DNA from: Tenacibaculum sp. 1_MG-2023
GTDB lineage: Bacteria > Bacteroidota > Bacteroidia > Flavobacteriales > Flavobacteriaceae
Assembly (NCBI RefSeq): GCF_030547425.1
Contig: NZ_JAUORH010000017.1
Coordinates: 1-64,000, forward strand
Reading direction: 5' to 3'
Length of the DNA stretch: 64,000 nucleotides
Shown here: positions 27,186-35,737 of the stretch, piece after piece
Layout: the number at the start of each line of letters is the position of its first letter
Numbering within the stretch: position 1 is the first letter of the stretch
The notes under the pieces: model-generated
Database searches by the model: none
What the model was told of the DNA's origin: nothing
Seen by the model: the letters and a program-made list of their open reading frames with translations, nothing else
Made by a program: the position numbers and the translations under genes

Positions 27186-27289
27186 TGTAAAATAGCGTGC
27201 AAATATAGGGAATTGAATTTGCTTTAAAAAGTTAATAATCCGTCTTTTTGATTAACTTTTTTTTTACGGTTTTATTGTAATTACTATCG

Positions 27290-28186
27290 TTATAACGATT
27301 CATTTCGTATATCTTCTCCCCATAAAAGTTTTCCTCGCAAGGTATTTAAATAAGATTGATTTTTGGGTAAAATACTTTTTATGGTAAATGGCGCTTTCTG
27401 TATTTTGATCTCAGTTCCTAAGGGAACAGTGGTGATACGTGAGTCTAGAGATATTAAAAAATCTTTTTCTCTAGCACTAACTTCCAAAAGAATATTTGTG
27501 TCATCAGGAATTACCATTGGCCGTGCATTTAAATTGTGTGGCGCAATAGGAGTAATAACAAAACTCTTTGAATCTGGTAAAATTACGGGGCCGTCACAAC
27601 TAAGTGAATACCCTGTAGATCCCGTTGGTGTTGCTATAATTAACCCATCAGCCCAATAATTAGTCAAATATTCGGTATTTAATGAGGTTTTAATGCCAAT
27701 CATAGACGTTGTATTTCTTCGGGCAATGGTAACTTCATTAAGTGCAAAGTTAAGTTCAGAAAAATCTTCTGTAGCAGGAGATGTTTTTATTTGTAATAAA
27801 GACCGTTCTTGAAGTGTATATTCTTTTTTTAACATTAAATTAATTGCCTCTTCAATTTGATCTTTTTGAATTGTAGCTAAAAAACCTAAGCGTCCAGTGT
27901 TTATTCCCATAATAGGAATATCTAAATTTCGAATATAGGTCACAGCTCTTAAAATAGTACCATCTCCACCTATGGTAAACATCACATCAAAGGTGTCTGA
28001 TAAATCATTAAAATGTGCGTAGGTAGGATATTTTTTATTTAATGAATTATTTTCAATAAATAAATTATAGAATTGTTGTTCAAAAAAAACAACAATGTTA
28101 TTTTTTTCTAAAACAGTTAAAAGAATTTTTACTTCTCTTTCTGCTAGTGTAGTATAAGCTTGTCCGTAAATAGCGACTTTTTTCAC
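27290..28186 (-). CDS. nadK: NAD kinase
   Basis: 298 residues with GGDGT at residues 73-77, LGFLATI, the NEV motif and the SLSCDGPVILPDS stretch typical of NAD kinases. It phosphorylates NAD to NADP. The start codon is GTG: no in-frame ATG precedes it, and the protein begins naturally with MKKVAIYGQ. It lies 31 bp after the CBS-domain gene and is probably cotranscribed with it. Confidence 0.95.
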   Translation of the reverse strand: MKKVAIYGQAYTTLAEREVKILLTVLEKNNIVVFFEQQFYNLFIENNSLNKKYPTYAHFNDLSDTFDVMFTIGGDGTILRAVTYIRNLDIPIMGINTGRLGFLATIQKDQIEEAINLMLKKEYTLQERSLLQIKTSPATEDFSELNFALNEVTIARRNTTSMIGIKTSLNTEYLTNYWADGLIIATPTGSTGYSLSCDGPVILPDSKSFVITPIAPHNLNARPMVIPDDTNILLEVSAREKDFLISLDSRITTVPLGTEIKIQKAPFTIKSILPKNQSYLNTLRGKLLWGEDIRNESL

Positions 28187-28217
28187 TTTTGAAATGTTTG
28201 TTTGGTTATTGAAAAAA

Positions 28218-28877
28218 CTACATGTCTAAGTACTTCCTTAAATAGGCGGCTCTATCTTTAAGTTCTTCTAAATAAAAATCATCTTCATGTTGCGTAATAA
28301 CGTTGTAACCGTATCTACGAAATGTTTGAATGATTTCATTTATTTCTTCAGAAACAATTTTTAGTGTAACCTCAACGCTATTTATGTTTTCAGAAGAAAT
28401 ATATGCGCCTAGTAATTTGCCATTACTAGCCTCAACTATTTGCGCTACTTGCCCCATAGAATAATCTGTTTTATTCTTGTCAATAATTAAAGTATCACTT
28501 TCATTATGTAAAAATGGACTATTAGCAAAAGCGTCTAAAATATCACTCAATTCATAATAGCCTACATAATGTAGGTTTTTATCAATAACAGGAATTAAAT
28601 TTGAGTCGTTATCAGCAAATAAGGCAATTAAATCGAGTAGTGTAGCATTTTCATTTGTGTAGAAATGATCTAATAAGTAAGAGTACTCTCTAAGTATACG
28701 ATTTTTATTTTCAATAGTTTGAATATCACTTTCAGGCAAGCAACCTACTAACCTGTTGTTTTCTACAACAGGAATATGAGTTATAGGCAAATCATTACAT
28801 ATCTTTTGGGCACTTTTTACGGTGCTGTTTAGCGTGAGTGCTTTAATTTCTTTTAATATAAAATCGTTGATTTTCAT
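28218..28877 (-). CDS. CBS-domain pair protein
   Basis: 219 residues with two CBS domains (about 1-60 and 65-125; ITHIPVVENNRLVGCLPESD and SNLIPVIDKNLHYVGYYELSD), then an ACT-like C-terminal part. CBS pairs bind adenine nucleotides such as ATP, AMP or NAD. Cotranscription with nadK suggests it senses the nucleotide state, which is inference. Confidence 0.85.
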   Translation of the reverse strand: MKINDFILKEIKALTLNSTVKSAQKICNDLPITHIPVVENNRLVGCLPESDIQTIENKNRILREYSYLLDHFYTNENATLLDLIALFADNDSNLIPVIDKNLHYVGYYELSDILDAFANSPFLHNESDTLIIDKNKTDYSMGQVAQIVEASNGKLLGAYISSENINSVEVTLKIVSEEINEIIQTFRRYGYNVITQHEDDFYLEELKDRAAYLRKYLDM

Positions 28878-28911
28878 TACTACGAATATAGTTTAAAATG
28901 TTGGAATGCGT

Positions 28912-28919
28912 TACCTTTG
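28912..28919 (+). promoter_or_regulatory. -7 element of pdxJ
   Basis: TACCTTTG matches TAnnTTTG exactly, 17 bp before the pdxJ ATG. No TTG occurs at the normal -33 spacing. Confidence 0.45.
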
Positions 28920-28936
28920 TAATCTAATTTTACAAC

Positions 28937-29650
28937 ATGACAAAGTTAAGTGTTAATATTAATAAAATAGCTACACTCCGTAATTCTAGAGGTGGAAATG
29001 TACCTAATTTACTAAAAGTAGCAACCGATATACAAGATTTTGGAGCGGAAGGAATTACGATTCACCCAAGACCAGATGAACGTCATATTCGTTACCAAGA
29101 TGCTTATGATTTAAAATCTATTGTAACGACTGAATACAATATTGAAGGTAACCCAATTGATAAGTTTAAACAAATGGTGTTAGAAATTAAGCCAACGCAA
29201 GTAACATTGGTTCCTGATAGTGTAGATCAGCTTACTTCAAATGCAGGTTGGGATACCATAACACACCAATCGTATTTACAAGAAGTAATAGCAGAGTTTA
29301 AAAATGCAGGAATAAGAACGTCAATTTTTATTGATACTGATTTAAAACTGATAGAAGCTGCTGCAAGAACAGGAGCTGACCGAGTTGAATTGTATACCGA
29401 GGAGTTCGCTACGCAGTACGAAAAAGGGAACAAAGAAGCGATAAAGCTGTACGCAGAAGCTGCTGTTTTAGCAAATGAAGTTGGTTTAGGTGTTAACGCT
29501 GGTCATGATTTAAGTTTAGATAATATTCAATTTTTTAAACAAAACATTCCTCATTTGGCTGAAGTGTCTATAGGGCATGCGTTAATATCAGAAAGTTTGT
29601 ATTTGGGCTTAGAAAATGTTGTGAATATGTATTTGCATCGTTTGCAATAA
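28937..29650 (+). CDS. pdxJ: pyridoxine 5'-phosphate synthase
   Basis: 237 residues, full length, starting TKLSVNINKIATLRNSRGG, with the ITIHPRPDERHI active-site stretch and GLGVNAGHDL. PdxJ condenses 1-deoxyxylulose 5-phosphate with 3-amino-2-oxopropyl phosphate, the last step of de novo vitamin B6 synthesis. The next gene begins 2 bp after its stop. Confidence 0.95.
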   Translation: MTKLSVNINKIATLRNSRGGNVPNLLKVATDIQDFGAEGITIHPRPDERHIRYQDAYDLKSIVTTEYNIEGNPIDKFKQMVLEIKPTQVTLVPDSVDQLTSNAGWDTITHQSYLQEVIAEFKNAGIRTSIFIDTDLKLIEAAARTGADRVELYTEEFATQYEKGNKEAIKLYAEAAVLANEVGLGVNAGHDLSLDNIQFFKQNIPHLAEVSIGHALISESLYLGLENVVNMYLHRLQ

Positions 29651-29652
29651 TT

Positions 29653-30423
29653 ATGGAGGAAATACTACATTCAAAAATAACTGGAGAAGGACAGCCGTTA
29701 CTTATTTTACATGGATATTTTGGTATGGGTGATAATTGGAAATCACATGCTAATAAATTTGCTAAAGACGGGTTTGAAGTGCATTTGATAGATCAACGAA
29801 ATCATGGACGAAGTTTTCATGCGGAAGCTTTTGATTACGAATTATTGGTCGGTGATTTGTATAATTATATTCAACATCATAATCTTGAAAAAGTTGATTT
29901 ATTAGGGCATTCCATGGGAGGAAAAACAGCAATGTTGTTTGCAACCGAATATTCTGAATTGGTGAATAAGTTAATTGTAGCTGATATCTCCCCAAGAATG
30001 TATCCGCCGCATCATCACGAAATTTTAGCAGCGTTAAACTCTGTAGATTTTTCGGTACAAACATCACGTAAGTTAGTGGATGAAAAACTGGCTGAGTTAA
30101 TTCCAGAAAAAGGAATCCGTCAATTTTTGGCAAAAAATGTATACAGAAAAACGAAAGACAAATTAGCATTTCGTTTTAATTTAAAATCGTTAACAGAAAA
30201 TCATAGTGAAGTAGGGGTAGCGTTACCTTCTTTTACAATTTTTGAAGGTGAAACGTTGTTTTTACGTGGAGCAAATTCAGGATATATTTCAAAAGAAGAT
30301 GAACCATTAATCCAAGCACACTTTCCAAAATCAGTGGTAAAAACTGTAGCCAATGCTGGGCATTGGCTACATGCTGAAAACCCAAAGGATTTCTATGAAG
30401 AAGCTATAGTTTTTCTACAATAA
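29653..30423 (+). CDS. alpha/beta hydrolase (YbfF-like esterase)
   Basis: 256 residues of the alpha/beta hydrolase fold. LHGYFGMGDNW forms the oxyanion region, the nucleophile Ser is in LLGHSMGGKTAM, and the catalytic His is in NAGHWLHAENP. It resembles the YbfF-type acyl-CoA/ester hydrolases; the substrate is unknown. It is cotranscribed with pdxJ and followed by a strong hairpin. Confidence 0.88.
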   Translation: MEEILHSKITGEGQPLLILHGYFGMGDNWKSHANKFAKDGFEVHLIDQRNHGRSFHAEAFDYELLVGDLYNYIQHHNLEKVDLLGHSMGGKTAMLFATEYSELVNKLIVADISPRMYPPHHHEILAALNSVDFSVQTSRKLVDEKLAELIPEKGIRQFLAKNVYRKTKDKLAFRFNLKSLTENHSEVGVALPSFTIFEGETLFLRGANSGYISKEDEPLIQAHFPKSVVKTVANAGHWLHAENPKDFYEEAIVFLQ

Positions 30424-30433
30424 ATAAGTTAAA

Positions 30434-30472
30434 AAGCGAGGAGGAATTTGTCAATTCCTGATTTCCTCGCTT
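30434..30472. terminator. strong hairpin after the pdxJ operon
   Basis: Outer stem AAGCGAGG (30434-30441) pairs with CCTCGCTT (30465-30472), inner stem AGGAATT with AATTCCT, loop TGTC, and GATTT bulged. No T run follows. A second GC-rich hairpin, TCGCC-CCCC-GGCGA, lies about 10 bp further on. It could be a terminator or a repeat-family element. Confidence 0.5.
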
Positions 30473-30506
30473 ACAATACTCGCCCCCCGGCGAAAAACAA
30501 AAAAAA

Positions 30507-30764
30507 TTAAGGGAAATCTCTGTTTATTTTATTTATCAAATTAGTAATATTACTGTCAGTTGTTTGTTGGTCTTTTAAGTGGTTATAAAAAACAGCTACA
30601 ATAGCTTCTTCAATAGTTAAATTTTTTCTCTTACCTGAATATACTTTTTGTATGGTTTCTAAAGAGAAATCATAACCATTTTTGCTCAGGTAGTTTTTTA
30701 CCTTTTCGCGGTATTTAGGCGGTTTAATTTTTTCTAATTCTTTTCGTTGTGTAGCAGTTATCAT
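30507..30764 (-). CDS. small hypothetical protein, partner of divergent repressor-like gene
   Basis: 85 residues, basic and helical (ATQRKELEKIKPPKYREKV). A central segment with SLETIQKVYSGKRKNLTIEEAIV looks like a short helix-turn-helix as in phage-type regulators. It is divergent from the repressor-like gene at 30911 with about 146 bp between, an arrangement common for phage or element control genes. I do not recognise a named family. Confidence 0.6.
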   Translation of the reverse strand: MITATQRKELEKIKPPKYREKVKNYLSKNGYDFSLETIQKVYSGKRKNLTIEEAIVAVFYNHLKDQQTTDSNITNLINKINRDFP

Positions 30765-30789
30765 AAAAACTCAAGTTGTTTTTTAGAAG

Positions 30790-30816
30790 TTGATAGCACT
30801 TTTTAATTTATATTTG
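30790..30816 (+). promoter_or_regulatory. promoter of the repressor-like gene with GTAC inverted repeat
   Basis: TTG at 30790-30792, a 16-bp spacer and TATATTTG at 30809-30816 form a good Bacteroidota promoter. Directly downstream GTAC-gtattgt-GTAC (30817-30831) could be an operator for autoregulation. The leader to the ATG is about 90 nt. Confidence 0.45.
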
Positions 30817-30910
30817 TACGTATTGTGTACTTATTACGAAGTAAAAATACAAACAAAAATCTAAACACGAAAACAAAATTAAATAAAATTTAGAAAAAAG
30901 TTATTTTTTA

Positions 30911-31297
30911 ATGAGCGATTTTGTAGATGAAACATATAAACGAGTAGAGGAAGTAATTAATTACAAAAGGCTTAATATTAGGTCTTTTGAGGAGATTATT
31001 GATGTGTCTAACAATTCAGTTGGTACAGCGATAAGAAGAAAGTCGTCATTTAAAAGTAATGTGTTAAACAAAATTCTACATTCTTTTCCAGAAATTAATC
31101 CAACATGGTTGCTAACAGGTAAAGGAAAAATGCTTTTAACAAACAATAGTGTAACAAATGCTAACGAGCCAGCTTCTAAATACAATTTATTAGACATAAA
31201 AGGCAAGGTAAAAGATAACTTAATACACTTGTTGTTAGAAGATGAAGAAGTAAAAGAGGCAATAGCAACGCAAGTATCAGAAGTTTTGAAAAAATAA
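30911..31297 (+). CDS. helix-turn-helix protein resembling a phage repressor N-domain
   Basis: 128 residues. The N-terminal 70 or so residues match the phage-repressor type helix-turn-helix seen in Bacteroidota (RSFEEIIDVSNNSVGTAIRRKSSFKSNVLNKIL then FPEINPTWLLTGKGKML). The C-terminus is acidic and helical without the S24 peptidase domain. It is probably a DNA-binding regulator acting on its own promoter region and on the divergent gene. It could be a leftover of an integrated element. Confidence 0.75.
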   Translation: MSDFVDETYKRVEEVINYKRLNIRSFEEIIDVSNNSVGTAIRRKSSFKSNVLNKILHSFPEINPTWLLTGKGKMLLTNNSVTNANEPASKYNLLDIKGKVKDNLIHLLLEDEEVKEAIATQVSEVLKK

Positions 31298-31320
31298 ATG
31301 CAAAATATTTTACCCTAAAA

Positions 31321-31770
31321 CTAACCTGCATTTCCGGTTAAACTCTCTAAAGCATAGTACAGCCTATTTTGTGCGTTGTCTTGAGAACCAAAAATAGTTC
31401 GAAACACTTCACCTTTAGGAGTTAATAATACCCACTGTGGTGTTCCTTCTGAATTAAAAAAATCATACATTTTGTGGTCGTTATCTATATAAATAGGGAA
31501 TGGAATCTCGTTAACGGTAAAAATACTAAGAATGTCTTCCTTAGAAACATTGTTACTGCTAAAATTACTATGAATACCAATAACTTCAATATCTTCATGG
31601 GTTTGCTTGAATTTATAGGCAAGTGGAATAGCTCTACCAGTACAGCCTAAACAAGCATTGTTGTAAAATAAAAGTAATAGAATTTTGTTAGCATACTTTT
31701 CAAGTAAATCAACTTTGTTTTGATCAAAATCGGTGACTTTTACAGATGTTATAATATTGCTAGTGTCCAT
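31321..31770 (-). CDS. thioredoxin-fold redoxin (TlpA/AhpC-TSA-like)
   Basis: 149 residues of the thioredoxin fold with a CxxC pair in NNACLGCTGRAIP and the cis-proline region EGTPQWVLLTPKGE. No signal peptide, so it is cytoplasmic. It probably acts as a thiol reductase or peroxide-related redoxin; the substrate is unknown. Confidence 0.8.
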   Translation of the reverse strand: MDTSNIITSVKVTDFDQNKVDLLEKYANKILLLLFYNNACLGCTGRAIPLAYKFKQTHEDIEVIGIHSNFSSNNVSKEDILSIFTVNEIPFPIYIDNDHKMYDFFNSEGTPQWVLLTPKGEVFRTIFGSQDNAQNRLYYALESLTGNAG

Positions 31771-31826
31771 TTAGGTTTTTAATAGAAGTTTCAGCAAAGT
31801 TATTTAAAAACAAGAAGTCTTTGAGC

Positions 31827-31861
31827 CTCTACAAGCTAAAAACATTCTTTAGCTTGTAGAG
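31827..31861. terminator. 14-bp perfect hairpin between redox genes
   Basis: CTCTACAAGCTAAA pairs with TTTAGCTTGTAGAG around a 7-nt loop. It lies just after the stop of the reverse oxidoreductase gene (31871) and upstream of the redoxin start, so it probably ends the oxidoreductase transcript, although no long T run follows. Confidence 0.65.
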
Positions 31862-31870
31862 TAGAGTTTG

Positions 31871-32449
31871 TTATTGTAGGTTCTTGCCTAATGTGTATAC
31901 TTTATTTAGCCACAAATTTCTTTGTTTAAGGGTTGAGTCTTTTATTGCTGATAAGAACGTAGTTTTTACAGGTTTAATACCACAAAACTCCAATGTTCCT
32001 TTTTTAAACTGCCTAATAGCAGGTCTTTTCATAAAAAGATAATCATACCAACCAGGGGTGTCAGAAGTAATGATAAGTCGAGAGGTTTTACCTTTTAAAA
32101 GCTTTTCAGGAAATGGTTCACCTTCAATAGGTTGGGAAGTGATGCCAGGTAAAAAAGCTCTGTCGATAAAGCCTTTCATCATTGCAGGGTAACCTGCCCA
32201 CCAAACAGGAAAGAGCCATACAATATGATCTGCTTTTTTAATTTTAGTTAAAGACGCTACTAAATCAGGTTCAAGCTCGGTTCTTTTTCGGTAACCAAAT
32301 TTTAGATTCGGGTTAAAGTTTAAGTCAGTTATGGTTATTTCTTCAATAACAGCGTCAGTTTCCAAAGTACCTTTTTTGTAGGAAGCTGCTAGTGCATGGT
32401 TAAAGCTTTCTTTATCAGGATGTCCGTTTATTAATAAAATATGCTTCAT
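31871..32449 (-). CDS. NAD(P)H-dependent flavin oxidoreductase (quinone reductase type)
   Basis: 192 residues from the ATG at 32449, with a flavodoxin-like fold: ILLINGHPDKESFNHALA at the N-terminus and VWLFPVWWAGYPAMMKGFIDRAF, both typical of the NQO1/MdaB/KefF group. It reduces quinones or similar electrophiles with NAD(P)H and FMN/FAD. A TTG 24 bases upstream is in frame but is not needed. The reverse Crp-type regulator gene is 63 bp upstream. Confidence 0.88.
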   Translation of the reverse strand: MKHILLINGHPDKESFNHALAASYKKGTLETDAVIEEITITDLNFNPNLKFGYRKRTELEPDLVASLTKIKKADHIVWLFPVWWAGYPAMMKGFIDRAFLPGITSQPIEGEPFPEKLLKGKTSRLIITSDTPGWYDYLFMKRPAIRQFKKGTLEFCGIKPVKTTFLSAIKDSTLKQRNLWLNKVYTLGKNLQ

Positions 32450-32511
32450 AATATAGTTAAGATTATGAAGCAAAGTACGGGCGGTTTTACAAGCCTAAAA
32501 AGGACAATTGT

Positions 32512-33078
32512 CTAATAAAAAACTGATTTTCTAATTCGGCTTAAATGTCGTTGTGTAATTCCTAAATAAGAAGCTAAGTACTGTAATGGGATAGTTTTTA
32601 AGTAGTTTGGATGCGTTTCTAACAGTTTTTTGTAACGGTTTTCAGCGCTTTCATTTTGCAAAACAAAAATCCTGTTTTCAAGATTTATATATTCTTGTTC
32701 TGCAAATATTTTAAAAAGACGTAACCAATTGGTGCTTGAGTTTTCTAGTGATACAAATTGTTCTTTGGTGATGCTATATAGTTCAATATCGGTTAACGCT
32801 TGAATGTTCTCGTTGGTTTTTGTTTGAGAAATAAAAGACGAGTAAGCGGTAACAAATGAGTTTTCGGATAAAAAACAATAGGTAGCTTCTTTTTCATTTG
32901 AAGAATGATAAAACGACCTAAAAATACCCGAAGCTATAAAAGCAACTTCTTTACAAGTGTTTCCTTCTTGAATAAAAAAATCACCTTTGTTAAGTTTTTT
33001 ATACCTGACTAACTTTACAAAGTTGTCTATTTCTTCTTCGGTAAGAATATTATAGGAGGCTAAGTATTTTTTGAGCAT
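32512..33078 (-). CDS. Crp/Fnr-family transcriptional regulator
   Basis: 188 residues: a cyclic-nucleotide-binding-like beta barrel (about 15-115; NKGDFFIQEGNTCKEVAFIASG) and a C-terminal helix-turn-helix (YLASYLGITQRHLSRIRKS). No Fe-S cysteine pattern of true Fnr is visible. It is next to and on the same strand as the quinone-reductase gene, which it may control. Confidence 0.85.
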   Translation of the reverse strand: MLKKYLASYNILTEEEIDNFVKLVRYKKLNKGDFFIQEGNTCKEVAFIASGIFRSFYHSSNEKEATYCFLSENSFVTAYSSFISQTKTNENIQALTDIELYSITKEQFVSLENSSTNWLRLFKIFAEQEYINLENRIFVLQNESAENRYKKLLETHPNYLKTIPLQYLASYLGITQRHLSRIRKSVFY

Positions 33079-33155
33079 TTTATTGTTTTGATAAAGATGA
33101 TTTAGGGTGTGACATGTTTAAAAGAAAGTAAGGGGATGAAGGATAATAATTATAT

Positions 33156-33614
33156 TTAATTGTGTTTTTTATTAAGAAAGTCTAATTCTGTCAAATACTT
33201 TTTTGTTGAGTGTTTATTGATTATGAATTGCGACCATTTATCAAGTAAAATAAGTTTGTTAGTTTCTTTTATGTTCTCAAGTAAGGGTCTAGTATCAATA
33301 ACTTTAATGTCTTTAGGGATTTTGTATTCTATAAATTCGTCTTTTGTATTGTTGAATTCTGAATTTATTAACGTTAATTGTTGTATTTCTTTTGTTGTTA
33401 ATGGGTTTAAAATATATTCCCAACCTTCAAACTCAGCAATTACCTCGTAGAGTTCTTCATTTTGATATTGACGAATAACTTTGATACCTCCATTGGCATG
33501 AGAATTTCCTAGAATTAAACCACCTAAAGTACCGTCAACTATTCCTCCACCTTCTGTTATAGGTTTTAAATCGTTTAAAGTGAACATTAATTTTCCGTCT
33601 TTTTTTACAGGCAT
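33156..33614 (-). CDS. hypothetical protein with phage-like SHxxGGI motif
   Basis: 152 residues. The N-terminal 60 residues hold GGIVDGTLGGLILGNSHANGGIKV, close to the G-x-SHxxGG-I segment found in several phage structural and tape-measure-like proteins of Bacteroidota. The rest is mixed alpha/beta without a recognised family. It stands alone, reverse-oriented, between the Crp-type regulator and the holin-like gene, which supports a remnant of a mobile element. I cannot give a function. Confidence 0.6.
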   Translation of the reverse strand: MPVKKDGKLMFTLNDLKPITEGGGIVDGTLGGLILGNSHANGGIKVIRQYQNEELYEVIAEFEGWEYILNPLTTKEIQQLTLINSEFNNTKDEFIEYKIPKDIKVIDTRPLLENIKETNKLILLDKWSQFIINKHSTKKYLTELDFLNKKHN

Positions 33615-33817
33615 CTTATCATTTTATGAATTAAAGTATATCAAACGAATTTAAAGTAAATCCCTTAAAAACTAAAACAAAGTTTTAAACCTGCCAAAAC
33701 AGCAGACTTCTGTTTTTGGTATGGTTGTGGTAAGTTGTATGTTGTGTTACGAATTACTAGTTTCAGTGAAAAAAAGAGTAAATTTATAATTCATAACCAA
33801 TTAAATAAAAAAGAAAA

Positions 33818-34165
33818 ATGAAAATATTTTTAAAAGTATTATTAACGGCATTGGCAGTAATTATTTTGGCAAATATTTTACCAGGAGTAACAGTAGCTAG
33901 TTATACAACCGCAATAATTGTAGCAGTAGTAATTGCGTTGTTAAACCTGTTTGTACGTCCGTTGTTAGTGTTTTTTACACTACCAGCAACCATTGTCACG
34001 CTAGGGTTGTTCTTGTTTGTAATTAATGCGGTTATTATATTATTGGCAGATAAATTAGTGTCAGGATTTGCAGTTAGCGGATTTTTTACAGCACTCTTGT
34101 TCAGTGTATTGCTGTCAATTTTCAGATCAATAATGTTTTCACTATTAAAAGAAGGAGACGAATAA
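33818..34165 (+). CDS. phage holin family membrane protein (4-TM type)
   Basis: 115 residues consisting almost wholly of four hydrophobic segments, with LNLFVRPLLVFFTLPATIVTLGLFLFVINA, characteristic of the family often annotated as phage holin superfamily IV (YvlD-like). Members are widespread in ordinary chromosomes and need not be lytic, so function is uncertain. Confidence 0.85.
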   Translation: MKIFLKVLLTALAVIILANILPGVTVASYTTAIIVAVVIALLNLFVRPLLVFFTLPATIVTLGLFLFVINAVIILLADKLVSGFAVSGFFTALLFSVLLSIFRSIMFSLLKEGDE

Positions 34166-34234
34166 GTAACCTAAAACATTAAAAACTAGAAAATAAGGGA
34201 AGTAAAAAAGATAATATTCTTATAGCTAAAAGTC

Positions 34235-34265
34235 TTGGTTATCAATAAATAAAGTAGTAATTTTG
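34235..34265 (+). promoter_or_regulatory. promoter of tig
   Basis: TTG (34235-34237), a 20-bp spacer and TAATTTTG (34258-34265) fully match the Bacteroidota consensus, 32 bp upstream of the tig ATG. Confidence 0.7.
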
Positions 34266-34297
34266 CACCCGATTTTTTTAAGAAACAGATTTTTAAG

Positions 34298-35620
34298 ATG
34301 AATATAACAAAAGAAAACGTAGATGCATTAAATGCAGTTGTAAAAGTTGATATTGTTGCAGAAGATTATCAAGATAAAGTAACAAAAGTATTAAACGATT
34401 ACCGTAAAACAGCTAACATTCCTGGTTTTAGAAAAGGTAATGTACCAATGGGAATGGTAAAGAAGCAGTACGGAAAATCAGTAATGATTGATGAGGTAAA
34501 CAAGCTTTTACAAGAGTCGTTAAACAAATTCTTAGTTGAAGAGAAGTTAGATATCTTAGGTAACCCATTACCAAGAGTTCAAGAAGATTTCAATTGGGAT
34601 GCAGATAAATTCTCTTTTGAATTCGAATTAGGATTAGCGCCTGAGTTCGATGTAAACTTAAAGCCAAAAAATAAAGTAACTCAATATAACATTGTTGCTA
34701 CTGACGAGTTAATCGAGAAAGAAATTGAAAACATTCAATCTCGTTATGGTAAAATGTCTGCTAAAGACGAAGCTACAGAAGAAACTAATGTTACTGGTAC
34801 TTTCGTAAACGAAGAGAAAGAAATCAACAAAAAATCTACAATTTCTGTAAAAGATATTAAAGGAAAAACAAACTTAAAAAAGTTTGTAGGTGCTAAAGTA
34901 GGAGATGTTTTAGAATTAAAAACTAAAAACTTATTCGAAGATGAGCACAAGTTACAAGGAGCTATAGGAGTATCTCACGATGAGGTTCACGATTTAGACA
35001 TTTCAGTAACATTTACTATTGAAGAAATTACCGAAATAGAACCAGCAGAATTAGATCAAGAGTTATTTGATAAATTATTTTCTGACGGAAGTGTAAAAAC
35101 TGTAACTGAATTAAAAGAAAAAATTAAAGAAGACGCAGAAAAGCAATTCCAACAACAAGCAGATCAACAATTGTTAAACGCAATTACTGAGAGCTTAGTT
35201 GATAACACAAAATTTGATTTACCTGCTGAATTCTTACAAAAGTGGTTACAAACTGCTGGAGAAAAAGAATTAACTTCTGAAGAAGCTGTTGAAGAATATA
35301 ATAAGTCTGAGAAAGGATTACGTTACCAATTAATCGAAGGAAAGGTTATGAAGGATAACGATATCAAATTAGACTATGCAGAGTTAGTAGACTATGCAAA
35401 AGGATTTATTAGAACTCAAATGGCTCAGTTCGGAAACATGAACCCAGAGGAAAAAGAGTTAGATGATATCGCTGGAAGAATCTTACAAAACCAAGACGAA
35501 GCTCAAAAATTACAATCTCAATTAATAAGCCAAAAATTATTAGCTTTTTATAAAGAAAACATGAGCTTTGATACTAAAGAAGTTTCTTACGAAGATTTTA
35601 TTAAAGAAGTATACAAATAA
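34298..35620 (+). CDS. tig: trigger factor
   Basis: 440 residues with the ribosome-binding signature region GFRKGNVPMGMVKKQYG near residues 44-60, a degenerate PPIase-like middle domain and the long helical C-terminal arms. It is the ribosome-bound chaperone for nascent chains. It is followed by a terminator and then clpP and clpX, a conserved gene order. The middle domain looks short and acidic, common in this phylum. Confidence 0.95.
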   Translation: MNITKENVDALNAVVKVDIVAEDYQDKVTKVLNDYRKTANIPGFRKGNVPMGMVKKQYGKSVMIDEVNKLLQESLNKFLVEEKLDILGNPLPRVQEDFNWDADKFSFEFELGLAPEFDVNLKPKNKVTQYNIVATDELIEKEIENIQSRYGKMSAKDEATEETNVTGTFVNEEKEINKKSTISVKDIKGKTNLKKFVGAKVGDVLELKTKNLFEDEHKLQGAIGVSHDEVHDLDISVTFTIEEITEIEPAELDQELFDKLFSDGSVKTVTELKEKIKEDAEKQFQQQADQQLLNAITESLVDNTKFDLPAEFLQKWLQTAGEKELTSEEAVEEYNKSEKGLRYQLIEGKVMKDNDIKLDYAELVDYAKGFIRTQMAQFGNMNPEEKELDDIAGRILQNQDEAQKLQSQLISQKLLAFYKENMSFDTKEVSYEDFIKEVYK

Positions 35621-35644
35621 CAGTTAATTACTGATGATATAAAT

Positions 35645-35673
35645 AAAACCTGAATGTACATTCAGGTTTTTTT
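35645..35673 (+). terminator. terminator after tig
   Basis: A 12-bp perfect stem, AAAACCTGAATG / CATTCAGGTTTT, is followed by T3. Confidence 0.85.
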
Positions 35674-35737
35674 AGCCATTAACTGTAACAAAATAGTTCT
35701 TATATTTACATCTTTATAACCCAAAAACATTTTAAAA

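Noticed and set aside
29762..30169. Reverse open frame of 135 codons inside the alpha/beta hydrolase gene
   Set aside because: Antisense to conserved catalytic motifs; no signal or domain.
33818..34165. Holin-like gene as proof of a prophage
   Set aside because: This membrane protein family is common in normal chromosomes, and no capsid, terminase or integrase gene is nearby.
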